Part shown: piece by piece, positions 56,616 through 64,000 of the stretch | Position numbering within the stretch: position 1 is the first letter of the stretch | Layout: the number at the start of each line of letters is the position of its first letter | Source: Erythrobacter neustonensis | Lineage (GTDB): Bacteria > Pseudomonadota > Alphaproteobacteria > Sphingomonadales > Sphingomonadaceae | Assembly: GCF_001663175.1 (NCBI RefSeq) | Contig: NZ_CP016033.1 | Coordinates: 1,922,001 to 1,986,000 of the forward strand | Direction: 5' to 3' | DNA length: 64,000 nt | Notes under the pieces: generated by a model | The model's database searches: none | The model's input: the letters and a program-made list of their open reading frames with translations, nothing else | What the model was told of the DNA's origin: nothing | Made by a program: the position numbers and the translations under genes

Positions 56616-59600
56616 ATGGCCAAATTGAAAGCTACCGACCCCGCGCCCGCCTTGCAGGGCGATATTCCCGGGCGCCTCGCTGGCAAGATCGCGGTGATTA
56701 CGGGCGCCGCCGGCAATCTGGGCGGGCATATCGCTGCGCACTATCTTGCCGAGGGCGCGACCGTGGTGATGACCGGGCGCACGCCCCAACGCACCGAGGC
56801 TGCGGCGGCAGCGCTGCGCGAGGCGACGGGTGCCGATCCCGCGCGGGTCGCCACCGTCACGCTCGATGGCGGGGACATGGCTTCGGTGCGCGCCGCCATC
56901 GCCGAGGTTGTCGCGCGGTTCGGGCGGATCGACATTCTGGTCAACAATGCCGGCAGCGCCGGGCCCAAGCAGCCGATCGAGAATCTGCCTTTGTCGGCCG
57001 AGGAACTGGCCCGCTTGCAGGCCGCGGGCAGCACCGACAGTGAAACCATAGGCGATGCGCTGCGCAACATCTTCGGCGTCGCCTGGAACGTCGCGCACGC
57101 TGCGGCAGAGCACATCCCCGAAGGCGGATCGATCGTCAACGTCTCGACCATCTTCAGCCGCACGCCCTATTATGCGCGCGCGGCTTACGTGGTCCCCAAG
57201 GCGGCGATGAACGCCTGGAGCCGCGAATTGAGCCTCGAGCTTGGCCCCAAGGGCATCCGCGTCAACCTCGTCTATCCCGGCCCGATCGAGAGCGAGCGGA
57301 TCCGCAACGTGTTTGCCGCGATGGACACAGCGCGCGGCGACGAGGCGGGGACCACCGCGACGCAGTTCTTCGACATGATGAGCCTCGAACGCGCGACGGG
57401 GGGCAATGCCAAGGCCAAGACCTTCCCCACCCCCACCGATATCGCGACCACCTGCGTGTTCCTCGGTTCGGACGAGAGCGCGGCGTATAATGGCCACGAT
57501 TTCGAGGTCACCCACGGCATGACCGTGCGCAAGGAGCAGCGCGCGACCTATCTGGCGCGGCCCACGATGCGCTCGATGGATGGCACCGGGCTTGCCGTGC
57601 TGATAGCGGCGGGGGACGATTGGGAAGAAGCGCTCGAAATCGCGCAGGTTCAGCTTGCCTGCGGGGCCGGGGTCGTGCTCGGCCTGCCGCGCGCCGCCGA
57701 CGTCGCGATCGCAGAGAAACGCTGCGCCGCGCTGGGGCTGGGCGACAAGCTCTCGATCATCCGCTTCAGCCGCAAGGACCCCGCGGCGATGGAAGCCGCG
57801 CTCGAGGACTACACCAGGAAGGGCACGCCCGTCAGCGGCGCGCTGTTCCTGCCGGCGCTGGGAGCAGGCGAACTCGGCGGCGCAATCACCGCGGCCGATG
57901 ACAGCGTGGTCGAGGCGCTGATGGATACCGAACTTGCAGGCAACATGGCGCTCGCGCGGACGATGAGCCGTTACTGGAAACGCCACGACAACCTGCTGCA
58001 ACCGCCGCGCTTCGTGTTCGTCAGCCACAAGGATGACGGCAAGGGCAATGTCTACAATCACATCCTTCGCGCCGCGACCGAACAATTGATCCGCATCTGG
58101 CGCGACGAAAGCGAAATCGACACCGCGCATGGGCGTCGTCGGCAAGCGGAGTGGGGCAACCAGATCGTCCGTTTCACCAACGCCGAAGCCGAAAACATCC
58201 GCTTTGCCGCAGGCCATGCCGCACGCATTCTGCTGAAGGAAAGCAAGCTTGCCGAAATCACCCTCTACGTCCCCGGCAATATCGGCGAGGCGACCGGGGC
58301 GAGGAAGGCGATGCCCGGGTTCAGCGAGAACATCACCGGGCTGCATTTGGGCAAGGTCGCGCTGATCACCGGCGGGTCGGCCGGGATCGGCGGACAGGTC
58401 GCGCGGCTGCTGGCGCTCGCGGGGGGCAAGGTGATGATGGTCGCCCGGCGCGAAAGCGAGCTTGCGGTCGCGCGCGCGCGGATCGTCTCCGAGCTTGAGG
58501 ACATCGGCTTTGCCGGTGTCGAACGCCGCGTCCAGACGCTCGCCAATGTCGATGTCAGCGATTTCGAGAGTTTGAAGGGCGCGGTCGATGCGACATTGAA
58601 GGCTTTCGGGCGGATCGACTACCTCATCAATAACGCAGGCGTTGCGGGCGCGGAAGACATGGTCGTCGACATGGGGGTCGATGCCTGGAACTACACGCTC
58701 GATGCGAACCTCGTGTCGAACTACTTCCTGATGCACCACGTCGCGCCGCTGATGAAGCGCCAAGGCTCGGGCTATATCCTTAATGTCTCGTCCTATTTCG
58801 GGGGCGAGAAATATCTCGCGGTCGCCTATCCCAACCGTGCGGACTACGCCGTGTCCAAGGCAGGCCAGCGCGCGATGGTCGAAAGCATGGCGCGCTATCT
58901 CGGGCCCGAGGTGCAGTTCAACGCGATCGCGCCGGGACCGGTCGATGGCGACCGCCTGTCGGGCACCGGCGGCAAACCGGGGCTGTTCGAACGGCGCGGC
59001 AAGCTGATCCTTGCCAACAAGCGGCTGAACGCGGTCCACGCCGCCGCGATTCGCGCGATCCGGCGCGGGGTCAGGGTCGAAGCGGTGCTGGCGCGGCTGG
59101 CGCGCAACGACACCACCAGGATGAGCCACGATACCAACAACCCGCGCGAGCTGCGCGAGCTGGCGCTCGCCTGCGCGCGCGAAGGCGATGGCACCTGCAC
59201 CTGGGACCAGTATCTCCTCACCCCCGAGATCGCGGCCGCGCTGATCGGGCGGCTGCGGCAGGCGGGCCTGTTCCTCGACGCGCCGGAGTGGAACGACCGT
59301 TCGCCAGCCGACGACGGCAATTGGCTGATGCGCGTGCCGCCCGAAGACACGCCCTATCTCCCCGCCGACAAGATTGAGGTCGAGGCGAAGAAGGTCGGCA
59401 GCGGGGTGCTGTCCAAGCTCTACCTCGGCAAGATGCCGACCGAGCATGACGTGGCGCAGGCGACGGTGTTCTTCCTCGCCGACCGCGCGGTTTCGGGGGA
59501 AACCTTCATGCCGTCGGGCGGCCTGTCGGTTGAACGCTCGACCACCGAGCGCGAGCTGTTCGGCAGCCCCAAGCAGGAACGGCTCGACCAGATGCGGGGC

Positions 59601-60308
59601 AAGACCGTTTGGATCATCGGCGAGCATCTTGCCGATTACCTCGCCGAAACGGCGCGCGCCTTCATCGAGGATTGCCATGCGGCGAACGTCGTCATCATAA
59701 CCCGCACCGCCGAAGCCTTCGATGCGATCCGGGCCCAGCTTGATGAGGACGTGGCCCAGTCGCTGACATCACTGGTGGTCTCCAGCGATATCGAGGCTGC
59801 TATGGACGAAGCGCTGAGCCAATGGGGCAAGCCGACCACGATCCTCTCGACCCCGATGGCCCCGTTGCCGGGCAAGCTCTTCGGCAGCGACGATCCGCTT
59901 ACGCCCGAGGAATTCCGCGCGGTGGTGGCGGACAATCTCACGCATCACTTCCGCGTTGCGCGCCGCGCCTCGCTCTACGACGATTGCCAGCTGGTGCTGA
60001 CCAGCCCGGACGTGCCGATGGGCGACAAGTCCCCGGCCTTTGCGCTGGCGAATTTCATCAAGACCACGCTCCACGCCTTTACCGCCACGCTTGCGGTCGA
60101 GAATGAGCGGCTGGTGCATGATGTGCCCGTCAACCAGATCAACCTCACGCGCCGCGTGCAATCGGAAGAACCGCGCGATCTCGACGAGCACTTGGAAGAG
60201 GTCCGCCGCTTTGCCCGCGCGGTGCTGCTGGTCGGCGCGCCGCTGCCGGACGCGGAGGATTCGCGGTATCGCGCGCGTATCTATCGCGGCATGTCGATGA
60301 CGGTGTGA
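56616..60308 (+). CDS. mcr: Bifunctional malonyl-CoA reductase (malonyl-CoA to 3-hydroxypropionate)
   Basis: A 1,230-residue fusion of short-chain-dehydrogenase modules, as in Chloroflexus MCR (about 1,219). ATG 56616 has a strong AGGAGAG five bases upstream; an ATG at 56577 has none. The N-terminal half (TGAAGNLGG near 30, YVVPK with Tyr191 and Lys195) matches the part that reduces malonate semialdehyde to 3-hydroxypropionate. The C-terminal half (TGGSAGIGG near 583, NRADYAVSKAG with Tyr744 and Lys748) matches the part that reduces malonyl-CoA to the semialdehyde. Both use NADPH in characterised homologues. It is 102 nt after pcs and 22 nt before accA, so its product feeds the synthase directly. 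Confidence 0.95.
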   Translation: MAKLKATDPAPALQGDIPGRLAGKIAVITGAAGNLGGHIAAHYLAEGATVVMTGRTPQRTEAAAAALREATGADPARVATVTLDGGDMASVRAAIAEVVARFGRIDILVNNAGSAGPKQPIENLPLSAEELARLQAAGSTDSETIGDALRNIFGVAWNVAHAAAEHIPEGGSIVNVSTIFSRTPYYARAAYVVPKAAMNAWSRELSLELGPKGIRVNLVYPGPIESERIRNVFAAMDTARGDEAGTTATQFFDMMSLERATGGNAKAKTFPTPTDIATTCVFLGSDESAAYNGHDFEVTHGMTVRKEQRATYLARPTMRSMDGTGLAVLIAAGDDWEEALEIAQVQLACGAGVVLGLPRAADVAIAEKRCAALGLGDKLSIIRFSRKDPAAMEAALEDYTRKGTPVSGALFLPALGAGELGGAITAADDSVVEALMDTELAGNMALARTMSRYWKRHDNLLQPPRFVFVSHKDDGKGNVYNHILRAATEQLIRIWRDESEIDTAHGRRRQAEWGNQIVRFTNAEAENIRFAAGHAARILLKESKLAEITLYVPGNIGEATGARKAMPGFSENITGLHLGKVALITGGSAGIGGQVARLLALAGGKVMMVARRESELAVARARIVSELEDIGFAGVERRVQTLANVDVSDFESLKGAVDATLKAFGRIDYLINNAGVAGAEDMVVDMGVDAWNYTLDANLVSNYFLMHHVAPLMKRQGSGYILNVSSYFGGEKYLAVAYPNRADYAVSKAGQRAMVESMARYLGPEVQFNAIAPGPVDGDRLSGTGGKPGLFERRGKLILANKRLNAVHAAAIRAIRRGVRVEAVLARLARNDTTRMSHDTNNPRELRELALACAREGDGTCTWDQYLLTPEIAAALIGRLRQAGLFLDAPEWNDRSPADDGNWLMRVPPEDTPYLPADKIEVEAKKVGSGVLSKLYLGKMPTEHDVAQATVFFLADRAVSGETFMPSGGLSVERSTTERELFGSPKQERLDQMRGKTVWIIGEHLADYLAETARAFIEDCHAANVVIITRTAEAFDAIRAQLDEDVAQSLTSLVVSSDIEAAMDEALSQWGKPTTILSTPMAPLPGKLFGSDDPLTPEEFRAVVADNLTHHFRVARRASLYDDCQLVLTSPDVPMGDKSPAFALANFIKTTLHAFTATLAVENERLVHDVPVNQINLTRRVQSEEPRDLDEHLEEVRRFARAVLLVGAPLPDAEDSRYRARIYRGMSMTV

Positions 60309-60330
60309 GGCGGGCCGGGGAGGGGGCGCG

Positions 60331-61257
60331 GTGATCCAGTATCTGCCCTTCGAAAAGCCGGTCGAGGCGCTGCACCGCCATGCAGCGACGCTGGCCGCGC
60401 ATCCCGAAGGCACCGCCGAAGCGCGGATGCTGACCGAACGCGCGGACAAGCTGCTCGCCGATACCTATGCGCGGCTCACCCCGTGGGAGCGCACGCTGGT
60501 GGCGCGCCATCCCCAGCGGCCGCGGTTCGCGCAGCTGGTGGCCGGGCTGTTCACCGATTTCCTGCCCCTGTCGGGCGACCGCACTTTCGGCGATGATCAG
60601 GCGATCATCGGCGGCTTTGCGCGGTTCGAGGGACGCAAGGTCATGGTGATCGGCCACGTGAAGGGCGAGGACACGCCCGGGCGCCTTCGCCACAACTTCG
60701 GAATGGCGCGGCCCGAAGGGTATAGGAAGGCGATCCGGCTGATGGAACTGGCCGACCGCTTCGGCCTGCCGGTGATCACGCTCGTCGACACGCCCGGCGC
60801 CTTTCCTGGCGTTGATGCCGAAGCGCGCGGTCAGGCCGAAGCCATCGCCCGCTCGACCGAGGCCTGTCTTGGCCTTGGTGTGCCGCTGATCGCGGTCATC
60901 ATCGGCGAAGGCGGATCGGGCGGGGCGGTGGCGCTCGCGGCGGCGGACCGCGTGCTGATGTTCGAACATGCAGTCTATTCGGTGATTTCGCCCGAAGGCT
61001 GCGCATCGATCCTGTGGCGCAGCGCCGCACGCGCTGCCGATGCCGCCGAAGCGATGCGGGTGACTGCGGCCGATCTGCTAAGGCTCGGCGTGATCCACCG
61101 CATCGTTTACGAACCCAGCGGCGGCGCGCAGCGCAACCCTGCCGAGGCGATCAAACGGCTCGCGCTTGCGCTGCGCGCCGAGCTGGGTGCGCTTGCCGCG
61201 CTTGCCCCCGCCGAACTGCGCAGCGCGCGCGAGGGTTTTTTCCTCGAGCTCGAATGA
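60331..61257 (+). CDS. accA: Acetyl-CoA carboxylase carboxyltransferase subunit alpha (operon-linked copy)
   Basis: A 308-residue AccA. GTG 60331 is preceded by GGAGGGG. The N-terminal helical part (EKPVEAL...) is followed by the crotonase-like core: LSGDRTFGDDQAIIGG, GRLRHNFGMARPEGYRKA, LVDTPGAFPGVDAEARGQ, EGGSGGAVALAAADRVLM, SVISPEGCASILWRS. With AccD and biotinylated AccB it makes malonyl-CoA, the substrate of the upstream reductase. No accB, accC or accD is present here. Its remote N- and C-terminal parts differ from typical alphaproteobacterial AccA, which suggests a second, pathway-dedicated copy, but this needs the whole genome. Confidence 0.88.
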   Translation: MIQYLPFEKPVEALHRHAATLAAHPEGTAEARMLTERADKLLADTYARLTPWERTLVARHPQRPRFAQLVAGLFTDFLPLSGDRTFGDDQAIIGGFARFEGRKVMVIGHVKGEDTPGRLRHNFGMARPEGYRKAIRLMELADRFGLPVITLVDTPGAFPGVDAEARGQAEAIARSTEACLGLGVPLIAVIIGEGGSGGAVALAAADRVLMFEHAVYSVISPEGCASILWRSAARAADAAEAMRVTAADLLRLGVIHRIVYEPSGGAQRNPAEAIKRLALALRAELGALAALAPAELRSAREGFFLELE

Positions 61258-61350
61258 TGCGTTGCTGCCTCAGGAACAGTCCCTAGGCCCTGCGCGCCGG
61301 CTCCTTCAGCCCTGTGTCCTATCCTGCCAGGGCAATTGAAGGATAGACGC

Positions 61351-61842
61351 ATGTCTGCACGATCTCTGGCCGCACTGGCCGCCGGTCTCATCATCCTGCC
61401 ATCATCGGCATCGGCGCAGACCGCGCAAACCACGATGGAGGTGTCCGCGACGGTGGTGAATGCCTGTGCTGTCAGCGCGACCAATCTGATCTTCGGCATT
61501 TACGACCCCACCAGTGCCAGCCCCGCCGACGCGGCAAGCGCGATCACGGTCACGTGCACGCCGGGGACGACCTACACCGTGGGTCTCAACGCCGGGACGA
61601 CAGCGGGCGCCACCGTGACCACGCGGCAGATGGCGAGCGGGGCCAACCGGCTCGGCTATGCGCTCTATACCAATGTCGCGCGCACGACCAATTGGGGCAA
61701 CACCCCGGGGGTCGACACCCCGGCAGCAGCCACCGCGCTGATCACGCCCGCCGTGCTGCCGGTCTATGGCCGGATTGCCGCGCAGCAAGCGGTCGCAGCG
61801 GGAAGCTATACCGACACGGTCACGATCACGGTCAGCTATTGA
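61351..61842 (+). CDS. Spore coat U (SCPU) domain pilin-like protein
   Basis: A 163-residue secreted protein. ATG 61351 is preceded by GAAGGA; the signal peptide ends near SASAQ (residue 23). The SCPU pattern includes an early cysteine (NACAVS), a second in VTCTPG, and the C-terminal strand GSYTDTVTITVSY. SCPU proteins are subunits of archaic chaperone-usher pili such as the Csu pili of Acinetobacter. It is followed by a chaperone and an usher gene, which confirms the context. It begins 93 nt after accA with no obvious terminator between. Confidence 0.85.
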   Translation: MSARSLAALAAGLIILPSSASAQTAQTTMEVSATVVNACAVSATNLIFGIYDPTSASPADAASAITVTCTPGTTYTVGLNAGTTAGATVTTRQMASGANRLGYALYTNVARTTNWGNTPGVDTPAAATALITPAVLPVYGRIAAQQAVAAGSYTDTVTITVSY

Positions 61843-61858
61843 CGGGGAGGGGCAGGAG

Positions 61859-62569
61859 ATGACCATCGCCCTGCGCCGTGTTTGGCCGGTGCTCGCAGCC
61901 GGCTTGCTGGGCCTTGCCGCAGTTCCGGCGACCGCCGGAGCGCTGACCGCGCTGCCCGTGCGGGTGGCGGTGCCTGCCCACAGCCAGTTCTGCGCAATCA
62001 CCCTCGGCAACGAAGGGGCTACGGACATTGCCGTGCAGATTCGCGGCTATCGCTGGCACCAGGACGGCGGCACCGATGCGCTCGACGAAAGCCAGCGGCT
62101 TGCGGTCAATCCGGCAATCGTCACGATCCCGCCGGGCACCCGCCGGCTGGTGCGGTGCAGCCTGCCCGAACCGACCGGCCCGGCCGAAGACACCTTTCGT
62201 CTGATCGTCAGCGAACTGCCGCTGGCCGACGGCGCGGCAGGGACAGTGCAAACGCTGTTGCAGCTCAGCATTCCGGTGTTTCGCGCCAATCCCGATACCC
62301 GTGCCGCGCTGTCCTGGCGCGCTGCGCCGGACGGGCGGCTGGAAGTGACCAACACGGGCACGCGGCACGTGCGGGTCGCCGATCTGGTGCTTCGCCCCGC
62401 CACCGCCAGCGATTCCGCGCGCGTCAAAGCCAATGCCTATCTCCTTGCCGGGGCCACGCGCGTCTTTGCACACCCGGATATGCCACCGGGCGAGATCGCC
62501 GCGATCGAGGCTGTCGACGAGGACGGCGCTGTCCTCACCGTTCAGCCTGAGCGCGTCTCGCAGCCTTGA
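61859..62569 (+). CDS. Periplasmic PapD-like fimbrial chaperone
   Basis: A 236-residue protein. ATG 61859 is preceded by GGAGGGGCAGGAG. The signal peptide ends near TAGAL (residue 27). Domain 1 (residues about 28-145) has the chaperone pattern LPVRVAVPAHSQF..., a motif PPGTRRLVRC on the F1-G1 side, and TFRLIVSELP. Domain 2 ends with strand VLTVQPERV. It would fold and deliver the SCPU subunit by donor-strand complementation. The usher GTG immediately follows the TGA, in the same frame. Confidence 0.82.
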   Translation: MTIALRRVWPVLAAGLLGLAAVPATAGALTALPVRVAVPAHSQFCAITLGNEGATDIAVQIRGYRWHQDGGTDALDESQRLAVNPAIVTIPPGTRRLVRCSLPEPTGPAEDTFRLIVSELPLADGAAGTVQTLLQLSIPVFRANPDTRAALSWRAAPDGRLEVTNTGTRHVRVADLVLRPATASDSARVKANAYLLAGATRVFAHPDMPPGEIAAIEAVDEDGAVLTVQPERVSQP

Positions 62570-64000
62570 GTGGGCAGTGCAGATCCTGCTGCGGCCTTCT
62601 TGCGTGCCGCCACCGCCGCACTGGCGATTGGCGGGATGGCTTGCATGTCTGACGCGCGCGCCGAGGATGCACAGCGCATGCCCGCCCGCAGCAGCGCCGC
62701 CGCCGCGGTACCGGCGTCACCTGTGCTGATCCGTCCGCAGCCGATGGGACTGGTCATCAACCGGCAGCCCGCGCCGAACCCGGCGCTGGTTGTGGTGTCG
62801 GGCGACGCGGTGTTCATCAGACGCAGCGATCTTGCTCCCACCGGGCTTTTGCTCGCCGACGAACCGAGCGCATTCCAGATTGCCGGGCACGATTACGTGG
62901 CCTTGTCGCAGCTTTCAGGCCTGAGGGTAGCGCTCGAGGACGATGGCAGTGTGCTGGCGATCACTGCGGATCCGGCGATGTTTCCCGCAAGCCGCCATGC
63001 CCGGGCCGATCAAGCGCCGCAGGTCGGCGACATCGTGCCTGCCGCCTTCATCAGCTACGATTTCAGCTTTGCGCGCTGGAACGGGCAGGGCACGGCCTTT
63101 GCCTTTCTCGATGCCGGCGTGTCGGGTGGCTGGGGTCTGGTCGGCACCACCGCCACGGTGCAATCGGGCGGGGCCGGGGCGGTCAGGCTCGACAGCTATT
63201 TCCAGCGCGACTGGCCGGGGGATCGCGTGCGGCTGGTCGCTGGCGACACCATCACCCGCGCAACCGAATGGAGCGCGCCAGTGCGCTTTGCCGGGGTCAG
63301 GATCGGCACCGATTTCTCGCTCGCCCCCACGCTCGTCACCTCGCCCTTGCCCGTGCTGACCGCGGCTGCGACGCTCCCGTCGACCGTGGCGCTGATCTCG
63401 GCAGCCAGCCAGCAGACCATCGCGGTGCAGCCCGGCACTTTCAGCATCGATTATCAGCCGGTCTTTTCGGGCGCGGGCGAGGTGACGATGATGATTACCG
63501 ATGCCAACGGCCTGTCGCGCCAGATCACCCGCAGCTTCTACACCAGCCCGCGCCTGCTGCGCCCCGGCCTGGTCGATTTTTCGATCGAAGCGGGGGTGCT
63601 GCGCGAGAATTACGGGATCGCAAGCTTCGATTACGGCGCGCCCTTTGCGGCGGGGTTCGTGCGGACCGGACTGTCCGATACGCTGTCACTCGGGGTTCGG
63701 GCAGAGGCGGGCCGCGACGTGCGGATGCTTGGCGCAGGGGCGGGGTGGGTGGTTCCGGCGATCGGCGAATTCGCGCTGGCCGCGGCGGTATCGGACAGCG
63801 CGGTCGGCACCGGAATGCTGTGGCGCGCGCAGTTCCAGCGCACTGCGGCAACGCATGCCTTGACCGCCAGCTATCAGCGGACCAGCGGCACTTTCGCACA
63901 GGCCGGCGGCCTAGCCGATGGCGCGCGGATCGCCGGTGCGCAGCGCAGCGAACTGGCACTGGCCGCCAGCCTGTCGCTGGGGCGGGTGGGCGATATCGTG
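62570..64000 (+). CDS. Outer-membrane usher of an SCPU-type chaperone-usher system (3' end outside window)
   Basis: The frame opens with GTG directly after the chaperone TGA and is still open at the window end (477 codons seen). The N-terminus is MGSADPAAAFLRAATAALAIG followed by a signal-peptide-like segment ending near ARAED. The periplasmic domain is followed by barrel strands with the usher landmark RQITRSFYTSPRLLRPGLVDFS, and LRENYGIASFDYG. In-frame ATGs at 62636, 62645 and 62678 are alternatives, but would remove the leader. The C-terminus and plug cannot be judged. Confidence 0.82.
   Translation, partial: MGSADPAAAFLRAATAALAIGGMACMSDARAEDAQRMPARSSAAAAVPASPVLIRPQPMGLVINRQPAPNPALVVVSGDAVFIRRSDLAPTGLLLADEPSAFQIAGHDYVALSQLSGLRVALEDDGSVLAITADPAMFPASRHARADQAPQVGDIVPAAFISYDFSFARWNGQGTAFAFLDAGVSGGWGLVGTTATVQSGGAGAVRLDSYFQRDWPGDRVRLVAGDTITRATEWSAPVRFAGVRIGTDFSLAPTLVTSPLPVLTAAATLPSTVALISAASQQTIAVQPGTFSIDYQPVFSGAGEVTMMITDANGLSRQITRSFYTSPRLLRPGLVDFSIEAGVLRENYGIASFDYGAPFAAGFVRTGLSDTLSLGVRAEAGRDVRMLGAGAGWVVPAIGEFALAAAVSDSAVGTGMLWRAQFQRTAATHALTASYQRTSGTFAQAGGLADGARIAGAQRSELALAASLSLGRVGDIV

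Noticed and set aside
52335..59678. Open minus-strand frame of 2,447 codons antisense to pcs and mcr
   Set aside because: It lacks recognisable domains, is rich in Arg, His, Ala and Gly as expected from GC-rich codons read in reverse, and lies opposite two clear enzymes.

Overview
The window is high-GC, gene-dense DNA from an alphaproteobacterium, most likely a sphingomonad of the Erythrobacteraceae. The evidence is a canonical division and cell wall (dcw) cluster with the long-linker FtsZ typical of alphaproteobacteria, alphaproteobacterial cysI/DUF934/DUF2849 sulfur genes, and a propionyl-CoA synthase plus malonyl-CoA reductase pair of the kind known from Erythrobacter sp. NAP1. Most genes are packed with 1-8 bp stop/start overlaps. 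I saw no insertion sequence, prophage, CRISPR array or rRNA operon.

Layout. 1-3665: an envelope glycosylation group, comprising a UGM-like flavoprotein cut by the window edge, GtrA and a GT-C-like membrane protein. 3687-8222: a VIT-family transporter and AlkA on the minus strand, then ferredoxin, a DUF1905 protein, cysK and two envelope proteins. 8223-27749: about 400 bp without a gene, then mraZ-rsmH-ftsL-ftsI-murE-murF-mraY-murD-ftsW-murG-murC-murB-ddl-ftsQ-ftsA-ftsZ. 27750-33174: a TPR/SPOR protein, a YbjN-like protein, proC, a Bax-inhibitor-like protein, a polyproline lipoprotein and tRNA-Ala(CGC). 33347-35651: a cobalamin riboswitch and the BtuB-like receptor it precedes. 35727-38848: obgE, proB and an epimerase. 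38845-47753 (minus strand): sulfur assimilation (cobA, DUF2849, cysI, DUF934, cysH), mscS, metC, a mercaptopyruvate sulfurtransferase and unknowns. 47948-50734: queF, a perfect parS site, and a PAS-GGDEF-EAL-PilZ protein.

51099-61257 is the most notable part: pcs-mcr-accA, an apparent operon encoding the acetyl-CoA to malonyl-CoA to 3-hydroxypropionate to propionyl-CoA arm of the 3-hydroxypropionate bicycle. It uses one trifunctional and one bifunctional giant enzyme plus a carboxyltransferase alpha subunit that is probably a second, dedicated copy. No other bicycle genes lie in the window, so the arm is probably a mixotrophic or reductant-consuming carbon-assimilation module and not full autotrophy. 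Propionyl-CoA normally re-enters metabolism through B12-dependent methylmalonyl-CoA mutase, which gives a plausible but unproven link to the B12 riboswitch and receptor 17 kb upstream.

61351-64000 starts a spore-coat-U type (archaic) chaperone-usher pilus locus. The usher is truncated by the window end.
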